From: Tumebacillus amylolyticus
GTDB taxonomy: Bacteria > Bacillota > Bacilli > Tumebacillales > Tumebacillaceae
Direction: 5' to 3'
NCBI RefSeq assembly: GCF_016722965.1
Contig: NZ_JAEQNB010000011.1
Span: forward strand, 16,817 to 80,816
Length of the DNA: 64,000 nt
Both the position numbers and the translations under genes were made by a program. Positions within the stretch are counted from its first letter, which is position 1, and each line of letters opens with the position of its first letter. Shown here piece by piece: positions 1 to 11,747 of the stretch. A model generated the notes under the pieces. That model was given only the letters and a program-made list of their open reading frames with translations, made no database searches and was not told the DNA's origin.

Positions 1-313
1 AACCCTTCATTCCCTCAGGTGCCAGATCTCGGTCGTCATCGCGGATCATCACCACATGCGCCCCCGCTTGGGTCAACATGTCGCGCAACTTCCACGCCAC
101 TTTCAGCGTCACGTCCTTCTCCACCGAGCCGTCGGCGGCCACCGCTCCGGGGTCTACGCCCCCGTGTCCCGCATCGATGGCGATCACTTCGCCTTTGAGC
201 GGCAACGTCCAAGAAAGGATCGGCTGCGTCAGATACTGCCCGAGCCCCATATACAACCCGATCGCCCCGATCAGAAAAAACACCACCGTCATTCCAAACC
301 GTGCAGTCCGCAT
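1..313 (-). CDS. cwlD: N-acetylmuramoyl-L-alanine amidase CwlD, 5' part only
   Basis: The gene runs off the left edge; about 104 N-terminal residues are visible. The protein starts with MRTARFGMTVVFF and has one membrane or signal segment (residues about 7-27). It then shows the Amidase_3 zinc-site strand IDAGHGGVDPGA, whose His is a metal ligand in the family. CwlD cleaves stem peptides from glycan during muramic-lactam formation in the spore cortex, and in Bacillus it also follows rpsI. A GGAGGTGGT ribosome site precedes the ATG. The catalytic Glu and the C-terminal half are outside the window, so integrity cannot be judged. Confidence 0.85.
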   Translation of the reverse strand, partial: MRTARFGMTVVFFLIGAIGLYMGLGQYLTQPILSWTLPLKGEVIAIDAGHGGVDPGAVAADGSVEKDVTLKVAWKLRDMLTQAGAHVVMIRDDDRDLAPEGMKG

Positions 314-357
314 GGATGTTTGACCACCTCCAACATTTACAACCTATGCAGACAAGC

Positions 358-396
358 ACAAAAAAAGAAGGACAACCACAGAGTGGTTGTCCTTCT
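358..396 (-). terminator. Intrinsic terminator after rpsI
   Basis: On the minus strand a 12-13 bp stem (GAAGGACAACCAC with its complement) and a tiny loop are followed by a run of Ts at 361-366. It closes the rplM-rpsI unit just before cwlD. Confidence 0.85.
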
Positions 397-419
397 CGTG
401 TCCAGCAGAAAAGCCAAGA

Positions 420-812
420 TTAACGCTTGGAGAACTGCGGAGCGCGACGAGCAGCTTTAAGACCGTATTTTTTACGTTCTTTCATGCGCGGGTCACGGGT
501 CAGGAAGCCAGCTTTTTTCAGAGCGCCACGGAGTTCCGGGTCTGCTTTGAGAAGCGCACGAGCGATACCATGACGGATCGCGCCTGCTTGGCCAGACATC
601 CCGCCGCCTTTTACGTTGCAGAGAACGTCGTACTTACCGAAGGTTTCGGTGAGAACGAGCGGTTGCTTCACGATCAGCTTCAGGGTCTCGAGACCGAAGA
701 AGTTGTCCATGGTGCGGTTGTTGATAACGACATTGCCATCGCCCGGTACCAAACGTACGCGGGATACGGAGTGCTTACGACGGCCGGTGCCCCAGTATTG
801 AACTTGTGCCAT
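420..812 (-). CDS. rpsI: 30S ribosomal protein S9
   Basis: A 130-residue S9 of full family length. It begins [19 protein letters not shown] and ends in the conserved basic tail APQFSKR, which in S9 reaches into the ribosomal P site. A GAGGAGG site lies just before the ATG. It is the second gene of the rplM-rpsI pair, 17 bp after rplM, and is closed by the terminator at 358-396. Confidence 0.98.
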   Translation of the reverse strand: MAQVQYWGTGRRKHSVSRVRLVPGDGNVVINNRTMDNFFGLETLKLIVKQPLVLTETFGKYDVLCNVKGGGMSGQAGAIRHGIARALLKADPELRGALKKAGFLTRDPRMKERKKYGLKAARRAPQFSKR

Positions 813-829
813 TGAAGTCTAACCTCCTC

Positions 830-1264
830 TTACTTCGTTTCCCAAGCGATCGGGTTTTGTGCTGCATGCGGATGCTCAGTACCAGCGTATACACGCAGGT
901 GGGTCAGTTGCGTGCGACCCAGCGAGTTGTGCGGGAGCATACCCTTGATCGCGTTGTAGAGAACACGTTCCGGTTTGGTAGCGAGCATGGTACCAGCGGT
1001 GGTTTCTTTCAGACCACCCGGGTACAGGGAGTGGGTACGGTAGAGCTTGTCGGTAAGTTTCTTACCGGTGAAGACGACTTTCTCTGCGTTGATGAGGATT
1101 ACGAAGTCGCCCATGTCAACGCCCGGGGTGAACTCCGGTTTATGCTTACCGCGCAGGATGTGAGCTACTTCAGATGCCAAACGGCCAACGGTCTTGCCTG
1201 CTGCGTCGATGATATACCAGTTGCGTTCTACAGCGTTCGGTTTCGCCATAAAGGTGGTACGCAT
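830..1264 (-). CDS. rplM: 50S ribosomal protein L13
   Basis: A 144-residue L13. It starts [17 protein letters not shown] with the conserved [12 protein letters not shown] segment, and binds 23S rRNA early in large-subunit assembly. The ATG at 1264 has an AGGAGGG site 10 nt upstream and matches the usual family start. It is the first gene of the L13-S9 unit; its promoter lies at 1347-1375. Confidence 0.98.
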   Translation of the reverse strand: MRTTFMAKPNAVERNWYIIDAAGKTVGRLASEVAHILRGKHKPEFTPGVDMGDFVILINAEKVVFTGKKLTDKLYRTHSLYPGGLKETTAGTMLATKPERVLYNAIKGMLPHNSLGRTQLTHLRVYAGTEHPHAAQNPIAWETK

Positions 1265-1346
1265 TGGGAATTTTCCCTCCTAAATTGCTTTGTATTTAAT
1301 AGCCGGGGCTAGTGGGAGTAGCAAGGGCTGTAAAATACCATTCATA

Positions 1347-1375
1347 ATTCTACCTGAGAAAAGGCTAGAAGTCAA
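1347..1375 (-). promoter_or_regulatory. Sigma-A promoter for rplM-rpsI
   Basis: Reading leftward: -35 TTGACT (1375-1370), 17 bp spacer, -10 TAGAAT (1352-1347). It gives a leader of about 75 nt before rplM. The rpsJ promoter at 17888-17916 has identical hexamers and spacing. Confidence 0.75.
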
Positions 1376-1380
1376 GGTAT

Positions 1381-2130
1381 CTACTCACCATTTTGCGCAT
1401 AAAATACTTTCCACATCGTGAGCCCTTTTGCCGGTGCGGTCACTCCCGCTTGCGTGCGGTCGCACGCAGCGAGAATGCCCGGAATCTGGTCAGGAGACAG
1501 TTTGCCGCGGCCGACGTCGAGCAGGGTGCCCGCGATGATGCGCACCATGTTGTAGAGGAAGCCTTCTCCTCGACAGACGACGGTGAGCAGCGAGCCCTCC
1601 TCGATCACTTCAACGTTGTGCAGATGACGGACCTTGTCTACCACCGGCGTATTCGCCGCACAAAAACTCGTGAAGTCGTGACGACCCACGAGGTGCCCTG
1701 CCGCTTCCCTCATCGGTTCGAGGCGCAACGGATACGGGACATGATGGCTGTACTTGCGCCAAAACACATCGGTATAAGGGCTTCGGTCGATTCGGTAGCG
1801 GTATTCCTTGCCGATGGCGCAGAAACGCGCGTGCCAGTCGTCCGGAACCACCTCTGCGTCCTGAATGACCAAGTCATCCGGGAGCTTCGTGTTCAGCACG
1901 ATCGGCCACTTCTCGATAGGAATACGCGACGAAGTCGCAAAGTTCACCACCTGACCTCGGGCGTGCACACCGGCGTCGGTGCGCCCTGAACCGATGATGG
2001 AAACGGAATGTCCCACGACGTCCTCAATCGTTTTCTGCAACAGGCCTTGCACCGTGCGCAGATTCGGTTGAGTCTGAAAGCCGTGGAACTCCGTGCCGTC
2101 ATACGCGAGGATCAACTTGATGTTTCGCAT
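1381..2130 (-). CDS. truA: tRNA pseudouridine(38-40) synthase TruA
   Basis: A 249-residue protein starting MRNIKLILAYDGTEFHGFQ. It isomerises uridines 38-40 in the tRNA anticodon arm. The catalytic-Asp motif GSGRTDAGVHARGQV is intact, as is the C-terminal FLYNMVRIIAGTLLDVG segment. The reading frame stays open upstream, but the ATG at 2130 has an AAAGGGG site and gives the family's usual start. Conservatively placed after rplQ, but separated from it by the hairpin at 2152-2187. Confidence 0.97.
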   Translation of the reverse strand: MRNIKLILAYDGTEFHGFQTQPNLRTVQGLLQKTIEDVVGHSVSIIGSGRTDAGVHARGQVVNFATSSRIPIEKWPIVLNTKLPDDLVIQDAEVVPDDWHARFCAIGKEYRYRIDRSPYTDVFWRKYSHHVPYPLRLEPMREAAGHLVGRHDFTSFCAANTPVVDKVRHLHNVEVIEEGSLLTVVCRGEGFLYNMVRIIAGTLLDVGRGKLSPDQIPGILAACDRTQAGVTAPAKGLTMWKVFYAQNGE

Positions 2131-2151
2131 CGTTTCTGTCCCCTTTGGATA

Positions 2152-2187
2152 CACAAAACGAGGCTTGCTGGTGCCAGCAAACCTCGT
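2152..2187 (-). terminator. Hairpin terminator or attenuator between rplQ and truA
   Basis: A stem built from CGAGG..GCTGG and its complement is followed on the minus strand by TTTTG. The T run is short, so partial read-through into truA is likely; no strong promoter for truA is visible in the 86-bp gap. Confidence 0.65.
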
Positions 2188-2216
2188 GCGCGTCTCGCAT
2201 CGTCTCACATTGAAGA

Positions 2217-2582
2217 TTATTCAACGAGTTCGAGGAACACCATCGGAGCACCGTCACCACGGCGCGGGCCGACTTTCAGAATGCGAGTGTAGCCACCTTG
2301 ACGCTCAGCAAAACGCGGAGCGATCTCGGAGAACAATTTTTGAACGACGTCTTGGTTGGTTTCTGCGTTAGCCAGTTCCGGCATAACGAAGGACGCAACT
2401 TGACGGCGAGCGTGCAGGTCGCCACGCTTCGCGAGGGTGATGAGCTTCTCAGCAACACCGCGCAGTTCTTTTGCCTTTGCTTCGGTGGTTTGGATACGCT
2501 CGTAGATGAACAGGTCGGTTACCATGCTGCGGAACAGCGCCTTACGGTTACCGGACGTGCGGTTCAGCTTTCTGTATGCCAC
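2217..2582 (-). CDS. rplQ: 50S ribosomal protein L17
   Basis: A 121-residue L17 beginning [20 protein letters not shown] and ending in the conserved [19 protein letters not shown]. Length is normal for Bacilli. It is the last gene of the long S10-spc-alpha ribosomal cluster and follows rpoA by 18 bp. Confidence 0.98.
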   Translation of the reverse strand: MAYRKLNRTSGNRKALFRSMVTDLFIYERIQTTEAKAKELRGVAEKLITLAKRGDLHARRQVASFVMPELANAETNQDVVQKLFSEIAPRFAERQGGYTRILKVGPRRGDGAPMVFLELVE

Positions 2583-2600
2583 GCTTGTTTCCCTCCTTCT

Positions 2601-3545
2601 TTAGTCTTCTTGTCGGAGTGAGAGACCGAGGTCCTGCAGTTTTTCTTGCACTTCCTCGAGAGATTTACGTCCGAGGTTACGGACTTTCATCATCTCTTCT
2701 TCCGTCTTGGAGCACAGCTCTTGTACCGTGTTGATACCGGCGCGCTTCAAGCAGTTGTAGGATCGGACGGAAAGTTCCAGCTCCTCGATGGTCATCTCGA
2801 GGACTTTTTCTTTCTTGTCGTCTTCCTTCTCGATCATGATTTCCGTATCGCGAACTTTATCGGTCAGGCCAACAAACAACATCAGGTGTTCCGTCAGGAT
2901 TTTTGCACCCAGGCTGACTGCTTCATCAGGACGAATGCTCCCATCGGTCCAGACTTCGAGAGTTAGCTTGTCATAGTTGGTTACCTGTCCGACGCGGGTA
3001 TTCTCTACGGTGTAGTTCACGCGTTCGATCGGCGTGTAGATGGAGTCAATCGGAATGACGCCGATCTCCATGTCTTCTCTCTTATTACGGTCAGCCGGGA
3101 CATAACCACGTCCACCGTTCGCCGTAATCTCCATGAAGAGGCGAGCGCCATCGGCCAGAGTCGCGATGTGGAGATCCGGGTTGAGCACGTCAACATCGGA
3201 ATCCACACGGATGTCGGCAGCCGTTACGACGCCCGGACCTTCAGCGTCGATCGTCAGCGTTTTTTCCTCGTCGGAATGGATCTTCAGCGAAAGCCGTTTG
3301 AGATTGAGGATGATCTCAGTGGTGTCTTCGACAACGCCCGGAACGGTGGAGAATTCATGAAGAACGCCTTCGATCTTCACGGTAGTAGCTGCTGCGCCCG
3401 GCAGGGACGACAGCAGAATACGCCGCAGCGAGTTCCCGAGGGTGGTCCCGTAACCTCGCTCCAGCGGTTCCACCACGAATTTTCCGTACGAACCGTTTTC
3501 GTTGATTTCGACAGTCTCAATTCTCGGCTTTTCAATTTCAATCAT
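2601..3545 (-). CDS. rpoA: RNA polymerase alpha subunit
   Basis: A 314-residue alpha subunit. The N-terminal dimerisation and assembly domain contains [20 protein letters not shown]. An acidic linker at about residues 235-245 leads to the C-terminal DNA- and activator-binding domain ([21 protein letters not shown], about 253-305). All family landmarks are intact. It lies between rpsD and rplQ in the alpha operon. Confidence 0.98.
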   Translation of the reverse strand: MIEIEKPRIETVEINENGSYGKFVVEPLERGYGTTLGNSLRRILLSSLPGAAATTVKIEGVLHEFSTVPGVVEDTTEIILNLKRLSLKIHSDEEKTLTIDAEGPGVVTAADIRVDSDVDVLNPDLHIATLADGARLFMEITANGGRGYVPADRNKREDMEIGVIPIDSIYTPIERVNYTVENTRVGQVTNYDKLTLEVWTDGSIRPDEAVSLGAKILTEHLMLFVGLTDKVRDTEIMIEKEDDKKEKVLEMTIEELELSVRSYNCLKRAGINTVQELCSKTEEEMMKVRNLGRKSLEEVQEKLQDLGLSLRQED

Positions 3546-3631
3546 GCACGTAACCCTCCTTCACGACAACTCGAACAATCTGGTGTGAGACCAAGGCTTT
3601 GAGGGTGAAGATCTGCCGAGTCACTCAAATC

Positions 3632-4264
3632 TTAGCGGGAGTAAAGTTCGACGATCATTTGTTCTGCAACAGGAACGTCGATCTCGTCACGTGCCGGTAC
3701 GCGAACGATACGCGCAGACTTGGTGTTCAGGTCTCTCTCGAACCAGGTCACAACTGCTTTGGATTCAGCAGCTTCAACGAGTTCCTTCACGCGCGGGGAC
3801 TCGAGGGACTTCTCAGCGAACGAGATAACGTCGCCGACATTGGTCAAGAAGGACGGAATGTCTACGCGTTTGCCGTTCACGAGGAAGTGACCGTGCTTCA
3901 CGAGCTGACGAGCTTCCGGACGGGAAGCAGCGAAGCCCAGACGGTACACAACGTTGTCCAGACGGCTTTCGAGGATCTGAAGCAGCGTTTCACCCGTAAT
4001 CCCTTTGCGGCGGGAAGCTTCTTCGTAGTAACCACGGAATTGTTTTTCCAAAACGCCATAGACGCGGCGAGCTTTTTGCTTCTCGCGCAACTGGGTGCCG
4101 TATTCGGAAACTTTCTTGCGAGCCGAAGCAGCGCCATGTTGACCCGGTGCATACGCACGACGGTCGATGGCACATTTTTCGGTGTAGCAGCGCTCGCCTT
4201 TCAGGTAGAGTTTCACACCTTCACGGCGGCAGAGACGGCATACAGAACCGGTGTATCTTGCCAT
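3632..4264 (-). CDS. rpsD: 30S ribosomal protein S4, zinc-binding type
   Basis: A 210-residue S4, a primary 16S rRNA binder and nucleator of 30S assembly. Four cysteines near the N-terminus (C9, C12, C26, C31 in [16 protein letters not shown]..) form the zinc knuckle of the C+ type. The S4 RNA-binding domain follows ([24 protein letters not shown]). The gene sits between rpsK and rpoA, the order seen in E. coli and clostridia; in B. subtilis rpsD lies elsewhere. Confidence 0.97.
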   Translation of the reverse strand: MARYTGSVCRLCRREGVKLYLKGERCYTEKCAIDRRAYAPGQHGAASARKKVSEYGTQLREKQKARRVYGVLEKQFRGYYEEASRRKGITGETLLQILESRLDNVVYRLGFAASRPEARQLVKHGHFLVNGKRVDIPSFLTNVGDVISFAEKSLESPRVKELVEAAESKAVVTWFERDLNTKSARIVRVPARDEIDVPVAEQMIVELYSR

Positions 4265-4346
4265 TCTAGTTTTGACACCTCCTGTTAGGATTATACTCTC
4301 GTACCTAAAGTTTCCGGTCGAAAAGATGGGCGAAGCGCCCGCGCAA

Positions 4347-4754
4347 TTACACGCGGCGGCGCTTCGGCGGACGGCAACCGTTGTGCGGGATCGGGGTTAC
4401 GTCCTTGATCATGGAAACTTCGAGACCTGCTGCTTGCAGGGAACGAATCGCAGCTTCACGACCTGCGCCCGGACCTTTTACAAAGACTTCGCAGGACTTC
4501 ATGCCGTGTTCCATCGCAGCTTTCGCAGCGGTTTCAGCAGCGAGTTGCGCAGCGAACGGAGTCGATTTACGGGAACCTTTGAAACCGGAACCGCCGGCGG
4601 TTGCCCAGGAAATCGCGTTGCCTTGCAAGTCAGTGATGGTGACGATGGTGTTGTTGAAAGTCGACTTGATGTGCGCAACGCCAACTTCGACGTTTTTACG
4701 GTCGCGGCGTTTCGTACGGGTAGCGACTTTACCACGTGCTTTGACTTTTGCCAT
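4347..4754 (-). CDS. rpsK: 30S ribosomal protein S11
   Basis: A 135-residue S11, part of the 30S platform near the E site. The hallmark motifs [28 protein letters not shown] and the C-terminal [12 protein letters not shown] are present. The N-terminus is Lys/Arg-rich as is normal. It lies 20 bp after rpsM in the alpha operon. Confidence 0.98.
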   Translation of the reverse strand: MAKVKARGKVATRTKRRDRKNVEVGVAHIKSTFNNTIVTITDLQGNAISWATAGGSGFKGSRKSTPFAAQLAAETAAKAAMEHGMKSCEVFVKGPGAGREAAIRSLQAAGLEVSMIKDVTPIPHNGCRPPKRRRV

Positions 4755-4774
4755 TTGCTAAATTTCCCCCCTTA

Positions 4775-5143
4775 TTATTTCTTCTTACCTGCTACAGTGC
4801 GGCGCGGACCCTTACGAGTACGAGCGTTGGTCTTGGTGCGTTGGCCACGAACCGGAAGACCACGGCGATGACGGATCCCACGGTAGGAACCGATCTCGAT
4901 GAGGCGCTTGATGTTCAGGGCGATTTCACGGCGGAGGTCACCTTCAACCTTAACGGTTTTGTCGATGTACTCACGCAGTTTGTTTACTTCTTCTTCGGAC
5001 AGATCCTTGACGCGAGCGTCTTTGTTGACGCCGGTTGCTTCGAGGATTTGGTTGGCGGTCTTACGGCCAATGCCGAAGATGTAAGTCAGAGAGATCTCGA
5101 CGCGCTTGTCGCGCGGAATGTCGATACCAGCAATACGTGCCAT
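4775..5143 (-). CDS. rpsM: 30S ribosomal protein S13
   Basis: A 122-residue S13 of the 30S head, involved in subunit bridging. It begins [26 protein letters not shown] and contains [27 protein letters not shown]. It starts the rpsM-rpsK-rpsD-rpoA-rplQ run, about 80 bp after rpmJ. Confidence 0.98.
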   Translation of the reverse strand: MARIAGIDIPRDKRVEISLTYIFGIGRKTANQILEATGVNKDARVKDLSEEEVNKLREYIDKTVKVEGDLRREIALNIKRLIEIGSYRGIRHRRGLPVRGQRTKTNARTRKGPRRTVAGKKK

Positions 5144-5225
5144 GTTCTTGATTACACCTCCCGAGTGTTTGAATCAGTATGATTTATGAAAAACAACGAG
5201 CGGCAGCCGCAGCGCAAGTTGCGGA

Positions 5226-5351
<126 letters not shown>

Positions 5352-5365
5352 CTATCCGTAAGTCC

Positions 5366-5584
5366 TTATTTGTAGCGGTAGGTGATCCGTCCGCGCGTCA
5401 GGTCGTACGGAGACAACTCAACGGTCACACGGTCCCCCGGTAGAATTCGGATGTAGTGCATCCGGATCTTGCCAGATACGTGTGCGAGCACTTTATGACC
5501 GTTCTCCAGCTCCACACGGAACATTGCGTTCGGGAGGGGTTCAATTACTTTCCCTTCCACTTCGATGACATCGTCTTTCGCCAC
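5366..5584 (-). CDS. infA: Translation initiation factor IF-1
   Basis: A 72-residue IF-1 ([20 protein letters not shown]..., ending [11 protein letters not shown]). This OB-fold protein blocks the ribosomal A site during initiation. I place the start at a GTG (5584), not at the upstream ATG (5626). The GTG gives the exact family length and has an AAAGGGAG site 8 nt upstream, while the extra 14 residues have no family match. It lies between map and rpmJ. Confidence 0.96.
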   Translation of the reverse strand: MAKDDVIEVEGKVIEPLPNAMFRVELENGHKVLAHVSGKIRMHYIRILPGDRVTVELSPYDLTRGRITYRYK

Positions 5585-5630
5585 CTGGTTCACTCCCTTT
5601 CGGACTTCATCTGTTAGTCTCGTCACCCAA

Positions 5631-7045
<1,415 letters not shown>

Positions 7046-7052
7046 CTATCCA

Positions 7053-8345
7053 TTATCGGCTCCGGATAAAACCTTTGTAGTGGCGCTGCAAGAGCTGGCT
7101 TTCGACTTGTTTCATCGTTTCCAGTGCAACCCCGACTACAATCAGAAGACCAGTGCCTCCGAAATACATATTCAATCCGGATACATTCATGAAAATGACC
7201 GGCAACGCCGCAATCGCAGCGAGGAATACTGCCCCTGCGAGGGTGATGCGGTTCATGACCCGAGTGATAAACATCTCCGTCGGTTTCCCAGGACGGATCC
7301 CCGGAATGAAGCCGCCGTTTTTCTTCATGCCATCTGCCATTTGAGACGGATTAATCTGTACAAACGTATAGAAGTACGTGAAGAAGACGATCAGCAACAC
7401 TTCGAGAGAGACGTACAGGGGATGACCAGCAGCCAAGTTCGCTTTGATCCAGTCGGTTGCCCCGCTTTTCGGCAGAAACTGCGCGATCGTCATCGGGAAC
7501 GTCAGGAGCGAAGAAGCGAAGATGACCGGGATAACCCCAGAAGCATTTACTTTAAGCGGGATGTGCGTCGATTGACCACCGTATTGCTTCCGGCCGACTA
7601 CGCGCTTGGCGTACTGAACCGGAACTCGGCGTACACCTTGGTAGATGAACACAATCGCTGCAATGATCAGCACGACGCCGACGATCAGCAAGGCGAGTTT
7701 CACGAGAGCCATCCCAATCGGTGCATCAGCTGTGAACCAGCCTGCATAGATTTGGCGCGCCCCGCGCTCTACACCTGCGATGATGCCGGCGAAGATAATG
7801 ATCGAAATCCCGTTGCCGATCCCTTTGTCGGTGATTTGCTCACCGAGCCACATCAAGAAAGCCGTACCCGCCGTCAGCGTGATCGTGATCAGCGCGTACG
7901 AAGTCCAGCTGGTGTCGACCAGAAGTCCGGCGACTGTCCGGCTGAACGTTACCGTGAGACCGAAAGCTTGGATCAACCCGAGCACGATCGTCCCGTATCG
8001 AGTGATTTGCGCCAATCTCTTACGGCCAGCCTCCCCCTCTTTTTGCCACTCCTCAAACTTTGGGATAACTCCCATTGCGAGAAGTTGCACGATGATCGAT
8101 GCCGTGATGTAGGGGGTGATACTCATCGCGAAGATGGAGTAGTTCTGAAGGGCACCCCCGGAGAACGTGTTCAACATCCCAAACAATGGATTGCTGGCTG
8201 TTGCCGCGTCCGCCAGTACCTTCGCGTTGACGTTCGGGACCGGGATATAGCTCCCGATCCTGAAGACCAAGATCATCAGCAGAGTGAAGAGAATCCGGTT
8301 ACGAAGATCGGAGACTTTCCAGATGTTCGAGATCGCCGCGAACAT
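7053..8345 (-). CDS. secY: Preprotein translocase channel subunit SecY
   Basis: A 430-residue membrane protein with ten predicted transmembrane segments that forms the Sec export pore with SecE. Family motifs include RIGSYIPVPNVN at the start, the plug and first helices (LNTFSGGALQNYSIFAMSI) and GIRPGKPTE on a cytosolic loop. Its ATG overlaps the rplO stop by one base (TAATG), implying coupled translation. Confidence 0.98.
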   Translation of the reverse strand: MFAAISNIWKVSDLRNRILFTLLMILVFRIGSYIPVPNVNAKVLADAATASNPLFGMLNTFSGGALQNYSIFAMSITPYITASIIVQLLAMGVIPKFEEWQKEGEAGRKRLAQITRYGTIVLGLIQAFGLTVTFSRTVAGLLVDTSWTSYALITITLTAGTAFLMWLGEQITDKGIGNGISIIIFAGIIAGVERGARQIYAGWFTADAPIGMALVKLALLIVGVVLIIAAIVFIYQGVRRVPVQYAKRVVGRKQYGGQSTHIPLKVNASGVIPVIFASSLLTFPMTIAQFLPKSGATDWIKANLAAGHPLYVSLEVLLIVFFTYFYTFVQINPSQMADGMKKNGGFIPGIRPGKPTEMFITRVMNRITLAGAVFLAAIAALPVIFMNVSGLNMYFGGTGLLIVVGVALETMKQVESQLLQRHYKGFIRSR

Positions 8346-8788
8346 TAGATCACCTCAGCCTTACCGCCAGCTGCTTCGATCTTCTCGATAGCAGACTTGG
8401 AGAAGCCACTTGCTTGAACGGTAAGAGCTACGGTGATGTCGCCGTTGCCCAGGATCTTCACGCCGTCTTTGAGCGACTTGATGACCTTAGCTTCTTTGAG
8501 CAGTTCCGGGGTAACAACGGTGCCCGCTTCAAACTTGTTCAGTTTGGAGACGTTCACTTCTACGAGTTCGGTAGCGAACACGGAGTTGTTAAAGCCGCGC
8601 TTCGGAAGACGACGGAACAACGGAGTTTGACCGCCCTCGAAACCGAGTCGGACGCCACCGCCGGAGCGAGCGTTTTGACCTTTGTGACCTTTACCGGAGG
8701 TCTTGCCGGTACCGGAACCGATACCGCGACCCAGGCGCTTGCGGGTGTGCTTGGAACCAGCTGCAGGCTTGAGTTCATGCAGTTTCAT
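8345..8788 (-). CDS. rplO: 50S ribosomal protein L15
   Basis: A 147-residue L15 starting [22 protein letters not shown]. The Gly/Arg-rich N-terminal extension ([15 protein letters not shown]) threads into the 23S core, and the globular C-terminal half ends GGKAEVI. It directly precedes and overlaps secY. Confidence 0.98.
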   Translation of the reverse strand: MKLHELKPAAGSKHTRKRLGRGIGSGTGKTSGKGHKGQNARSGGGVRLGFEGGQTPLFRRLPKRGFNNSVFATELVEVNVSKLNKFEAGTVVTPELLKEAKVIKSLKDGVKILGNGDITVALTVQASGFSKSAIEKIEAAGGKAEVI

Positions 8789-8822
8789 GGAGATAGCACC
8801 TCCTCTATTATATAGTACGTTC

Positions 8823-9008
8823 TTATGCTTCGAGTTCTTTGGTCTCTACGAGGTGAGAGACTTTCTTGATCATGCCGCGGATCTGCGGGGTATCGTTGTG
8901 GACCACGGTTTGGTTCAGCTTGCGCAGACCCAGGGTCGTAACGGTAACCTTTTGATCTTCCGGACGGCCGATCGGGGACTTCTTGAGGGTGATTTCCAAT
9001 TTCGCCAT
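8823..9008 (-). CDS. rpmD: 50S ribosomal protein L30
   Basis: A 61-residue L30, [20 protein letters not shown], with the conserved [21 protein letters not shown] core. Length is normal for the short bacterial form. It lies between rpsE and rplO in the spc operon. Confidence 0.97.
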   Translation of the reverse strand: MAKLEITLKKSPIGRPEDQKVTVTTLGLRKLNQTVVHNDTPQIRGMIKKVSHLVETKELEA

Positions 9009-9023
9009 TGTAATTTCCCCTCC

Positions 9024-9521
9024 TTAACCCAGGATTTCTTCCAGCGTCTTACCACGCAGCTTAGCAACGTCTTCCGGGCGCTTCAGGCGCTTCAGACCGT
9101 CGATGGTTGCGTGAACCATGTTCATGGAGTTGGAAGAACCGAGAGATTTGGTAACGATATCCTTGACGCCTGCGAGCTCGAGGACTGCACGAGCCGGGCC
9201 GCCTGCGATAACACCAGTACCTTCTTTAGCCGGCTTGATCAGGACTTCGCCTGCGCCGAACTTGCCAAGGATTTGGTGCGGTACGGTCGTACCAACGAGC
9301 GGTACGTACACAAGGTTTTTCTTAGCATCGTCGATGCCTTTGCGGATTGCATCCGGCACCTCAGCAGCTTTGCCGAGACCAGCGCCTACGTAGCCATTGC
9401 CATCGCCAACGATGACAAGTGCGGAGAAGCTGAAGCGACGACCGCCTTTAACGACTTTCGCTACGCGGTTAATCGCAACGACTTTTTCAGACAGTTCGAG
9501 AGAGTTCGGATCGATACGCAC
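9024..9521 (-). CDS. rpsE: 30S ribosomal protein S5
   Basis: A 165-residue S5, which helps keep decoding accurate. The double-stranded-RNA-binding-like N-terminal domain shows [19 protein letters not shown] and [14 protein letters not shown]. The second domain has [19 protein letters not shown]. The loop where spectinomycin-resistance changes occur (VVKGGRR) looks wild type. It lies between rplR and rpmD. Confidence 0.98.
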   Translation of the reverse strand: MRIDPNSLELSEKVVAINRVAKVVKGGRRFSFSALVIVGDGNGYVGAGLGKAAEVPDAIRKGIDDAKKNLVYVPLVGTTVPHQILGKFGAGEVLIKPAKEGTGVIAGGPARAVLELAGVKDIVTKSLGSSNSMNMVHATIDGLKRLKRPEDVAKLRGKTLEEILG

Positions 9522-9547
9522 TGAGTTTTCCCTCCTTCTTGCGAAAA

Positions 9548-9916
9548 TTAGAATTCAAGACCAGCTTCACGAGCTGCGTCAGCGAGTGCTTGGATACGGC
9601 CGTGGTAGAGGTAACCTCCGCGGTCGAATACTACTTCTTTAACGCCTTTTTCAATCGCGCGTTTTGCAACCAGAGCGCCGACCTTTTGAGCAGCGTCGAT
9701 GTTGCCGCCGTGTTCAACGGAACCTTTGAGTTCCGGATCAACGGTGGAAGCAGAAGCCAAGGTAGCACCCGTTGCATCGTCGATCAGTTGAGCGTAGATG
9801 TGCTTGGTCGAACGGAATACGTTCAGACGCGGGCGAGCTGCAGTACCCTCAACTTTACGGCGTACACGGACGTGACGACGTTTACGAGCTTTATTCTTGT
9901 CACCTTTGGTGATCAT
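9548..9916 (-). CDS. rplR: 50S ribosomal protein L18
   Basis: A 122-residue L18, a 5S rRNA binder, beginning [22 protein letters not shown]. It contains [20 protein letters not shown] and the terminal [26 protein letters not shown] signature. It lies between rplF and rpsE. Confidence 0.98.
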   Translation of the reverse strand: MITKGDKNKARKRRHVRVRRKVEGTAARPRLNVFRSTKHIYAQLIDDATGATLASASTVDPELKGSVEHGGNIDAAQKVGALVAKRAIEKGVKEVVFDRGGYLYHGRIQALADAAREAGLEF

Positions 9917-9957
9917 CGAGTTTTCACTCCCTTCATGCTACCGATGCATGGTGTTTA

Positions 9958-10497
9958 TTACTTCTTACCGGTTTTACCGACTTTGCGACGAATAACTTCG
10001 CCCTCGTACTTAACACCTTTGCCTTTGTACGGCTCCGGTTCGCGCAGGGAGCGGATCTTCGCTGCTACTTGACCAACTTGTTCCTTGTTGATCCCTTTGA
10101 TCACGATCTTGGTCACAGCCGGGACATCGAATTCGATGCCTGCTTCCGGCTCGATCTCAACCGGGTGAGAGAAACCGAGGGACAGGGTCAGCTTGGTGCC
10201 GGACTTCGCTGCACGGTAACCGACGCCCACGAGTTCGAGGTTTTTCTCGAAGCCCTTGGTTACGCCTTCGACCATGTTGCTGAGAACGGTACGGGTGGTG
10301 CCGTGCAGGGAACGGTGCAGTTTGTTGTCGGACGGACGTTCAACGACGAGGCTGCCCTCTTCCTGCTTGATGATCATGTCTTTATGGAATTCGCGGGTCA
10401 AGGTGCCTTTCGGACCTTTGACGGTGATCACGTTAGCGTTGTTGTTGTACTCAACGCCTTCCGGGAGTGCGATTACTTTCTTACCGATACGAGACAC
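9958..10497 (-). CDS. rplF: 50S ribosomal protein L6
   Basis: A 179-residue L6, located near the sarcin-ricin loop. It starts [15 protein letters not shown] and contains the conserved LVGVGYRAA and the C-terminal [21 protein letters not shown]. Two similar RNA-binding-like domains make up its length. It lies between rpsH and rplR. Confidence 0.98.
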   Translation of the reverse strand: MSRIGKKVIALPEGVEYNNNANVITVKGPKGTLTREFHKDMIIKQEEGSLVVERPSDNKLHRSLHGTTRTVLSNMVEGVTKGFEKNLELVGVGYRAAKSGTKLTLSLGFSHPVEIEPEAGIEFDVPAVTKIVIKGINKEQVGQVAAKIRSLREPEPYKGKGVKYEGEVIRRKVGKTGKK

Positions 10498-10527
10498 AGT
10501 TACACCTCCATTCTTTGAGACAGTTTA

Positions 10528-10926
10528 TTACCAAACGTATGCGAGAACTTCGCCACCGACTTGAGCTTTGCGAGCTTCTTTGTCGGTGAGGATCCCTTGC
10601 GAGGTGGAGAGGATCGCGATCCCCAGGCCGCCCAGTACGCGCGGGAGTTCGGTCGATTTAGCGTAAACGCGCAGGCCCGGCTTCGAGATGCGCTTCAGGC
10701 CGGTGATGACACGCTCTTGGTTCGCACCGTACTTGAGGAATACGCGGATAACGCCTTGCTTGTTGTCCGGAATGAATTCAGCGTCACGGATGAAACCCTC
10801 AGCTTTGAGGATCTCAGCGACTGCTTTCTTCAGGTTGGAACCCGGGATCTCAACTTTTTCGTGGCCCACGGTGTTCGCGTTCCGGATACGGGTCAGCATA
10901 TCAGCGATCGGGTCAGTCATAACCAT
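10528..10926 (-). CDS. rpsH: 30S ribosomal protein S8
   Basis: A 132-residue S8 that binds the 16S central domain and, in E. coli, represses the spc operon. It starts [28 protein letters not shown] and ends with [26 protein letters not shown]. An in-frame Met at residue 3 is an alternative start. It lies between rpsN and rplF. Confidence 0.98.
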   Translation of the reverse strand: MVMTDPIADMLTRIRNANTVGHEKVEIPGSNLKKAVAEILKAEGFIRDAEFIPDNKQGVIRVFLKYGANQERVITGLKRISKPGLRVYAKSTELPRVLGGLGIAILSTSQGILTDKEARKAQVGGEVLAYVW

Positions 10927-10960
10927 TGTGAAAGTACCTCCTTCCCTAACGTTCTATCGA

Positions 10961-11146
10961 TTACCAGCTTGCCTTCTTAACGCCCGGCAGCTGGCCTTTG
11001 TAAGCGAGTTCGCGGAAGCAGATCCGGCAGATGCCGAACTTCCGCAAAACCGAGTGCGGACGACCGCACACACGGCAACGAGTATATGCACGGGTGCTGA
11101 ACTTGGGCGTACGTTGTTGCTTGACAACCATTGCTTTACGTGCCAA
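10961..11146 (-). CDS. rpsN: 30S ribosomal protein S14, zinc type
   Basis: A 61-residue S14 of the short, zinc-containing (C+) class. The ribbon is [10 protein letters not shown] (C24, C27) and CRICFREL (C40, C43), and it ends [13 protein letters not shown]. This is the constitutive paralogue; a zinc-independent copy is not in the window. It lies between rplE and rpsH. Confidence 0.97.
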   Translation of the reverse strand: MARKAMVVKQQRTPKFSTRAYTRCRVCGRPHSVLRKFGICRICFRELAYKGQLPGVKKASW

Positions 11147-11178
11147 TGTCCATACCTCCTGTTCTTTGTTTGCGGAAA

Positions 11179-11721
11179 TTAGGCTTGACGGAACGGAGCG
11201 CCCATCAGTCGCAGGAACTCACGAGCTTCTTCGTCGGTTTTCGCGGTGGTAACGAAGATGATGTCCATACCGCGAACTTTATCAATTTTATCGTACTCCA
11301 CTTCCGGGAAGATCAGCTGTTCTTTCAGACCGAGGGTGTAGTTGCCACGGCCGTCGAACGCTTTCGGAGAGATACCGCGGAAGTCACGAACGCGCGGGAG
11401 TGCGACGTTGAAGAGCTTGTCGAGGAAGTGGTACATACGGTCACCACGGAGGGTAACTTTTGCACCGATCGGCATGCCTTCACGGATTTTGAAGCCTGCG
11501 ATCGATTTCTTTGCCTTGGTGACAACCGGCTTTTGACCGGAGATCAGCTGAAGGTCTTCAACAGCGGAGTCGAGGACTTTCGCGTTTGCGACAGCTTCAC
11601 CAAGACCCATGTTGATAACGATCTTATCAAGCTTCGGAACTTGCATCACGGACTTGTATTCGAACTTGTTCATGAGAGCCGGAACAACTTCACCTTTGTA
11701 AAACTCTTGCATACGAGCCAC
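11179..11721 (-). CDS. rplE: 50S ribosomal protein L5
   Basis: A 180-residue L5 that contacts 5S rRNA and the P-site tRNA. Family landmarks are [18 protein letters not shown], the [21 protein letters not shown] segment and the terminal [25 protein letters not shown]. It lies between rplX and rpsN. Confidence 0.98.
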   Translation of the reverse strand: MARMQEFYKGEVVPALMNKFEYKSVMQVPKLDKIVINMGLGEAVANAKVLDSAVEDLQLISGQKPVVTKAKKSIAGFKIREGMPIGAKVTLRGDRMYHFLDKLFNVALPRVRDFRGISPKAFDGRGNYTLGLKEQLIFPEVEYDKIDKVRGMDIIFVTTAKTDEEAREFLRLMGAPFRQA

Positions 11722-11747
11722 GAGGATTTTCCTCCTTTCTTGCGAGA

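Noticed and set aside
2131..2208. Longer TruA start at 2208
   Set aside because: It would run through the rplQ terminator hairpin and add 26 residues unlike the family; the ATG at 2130 has a good ribosome site.
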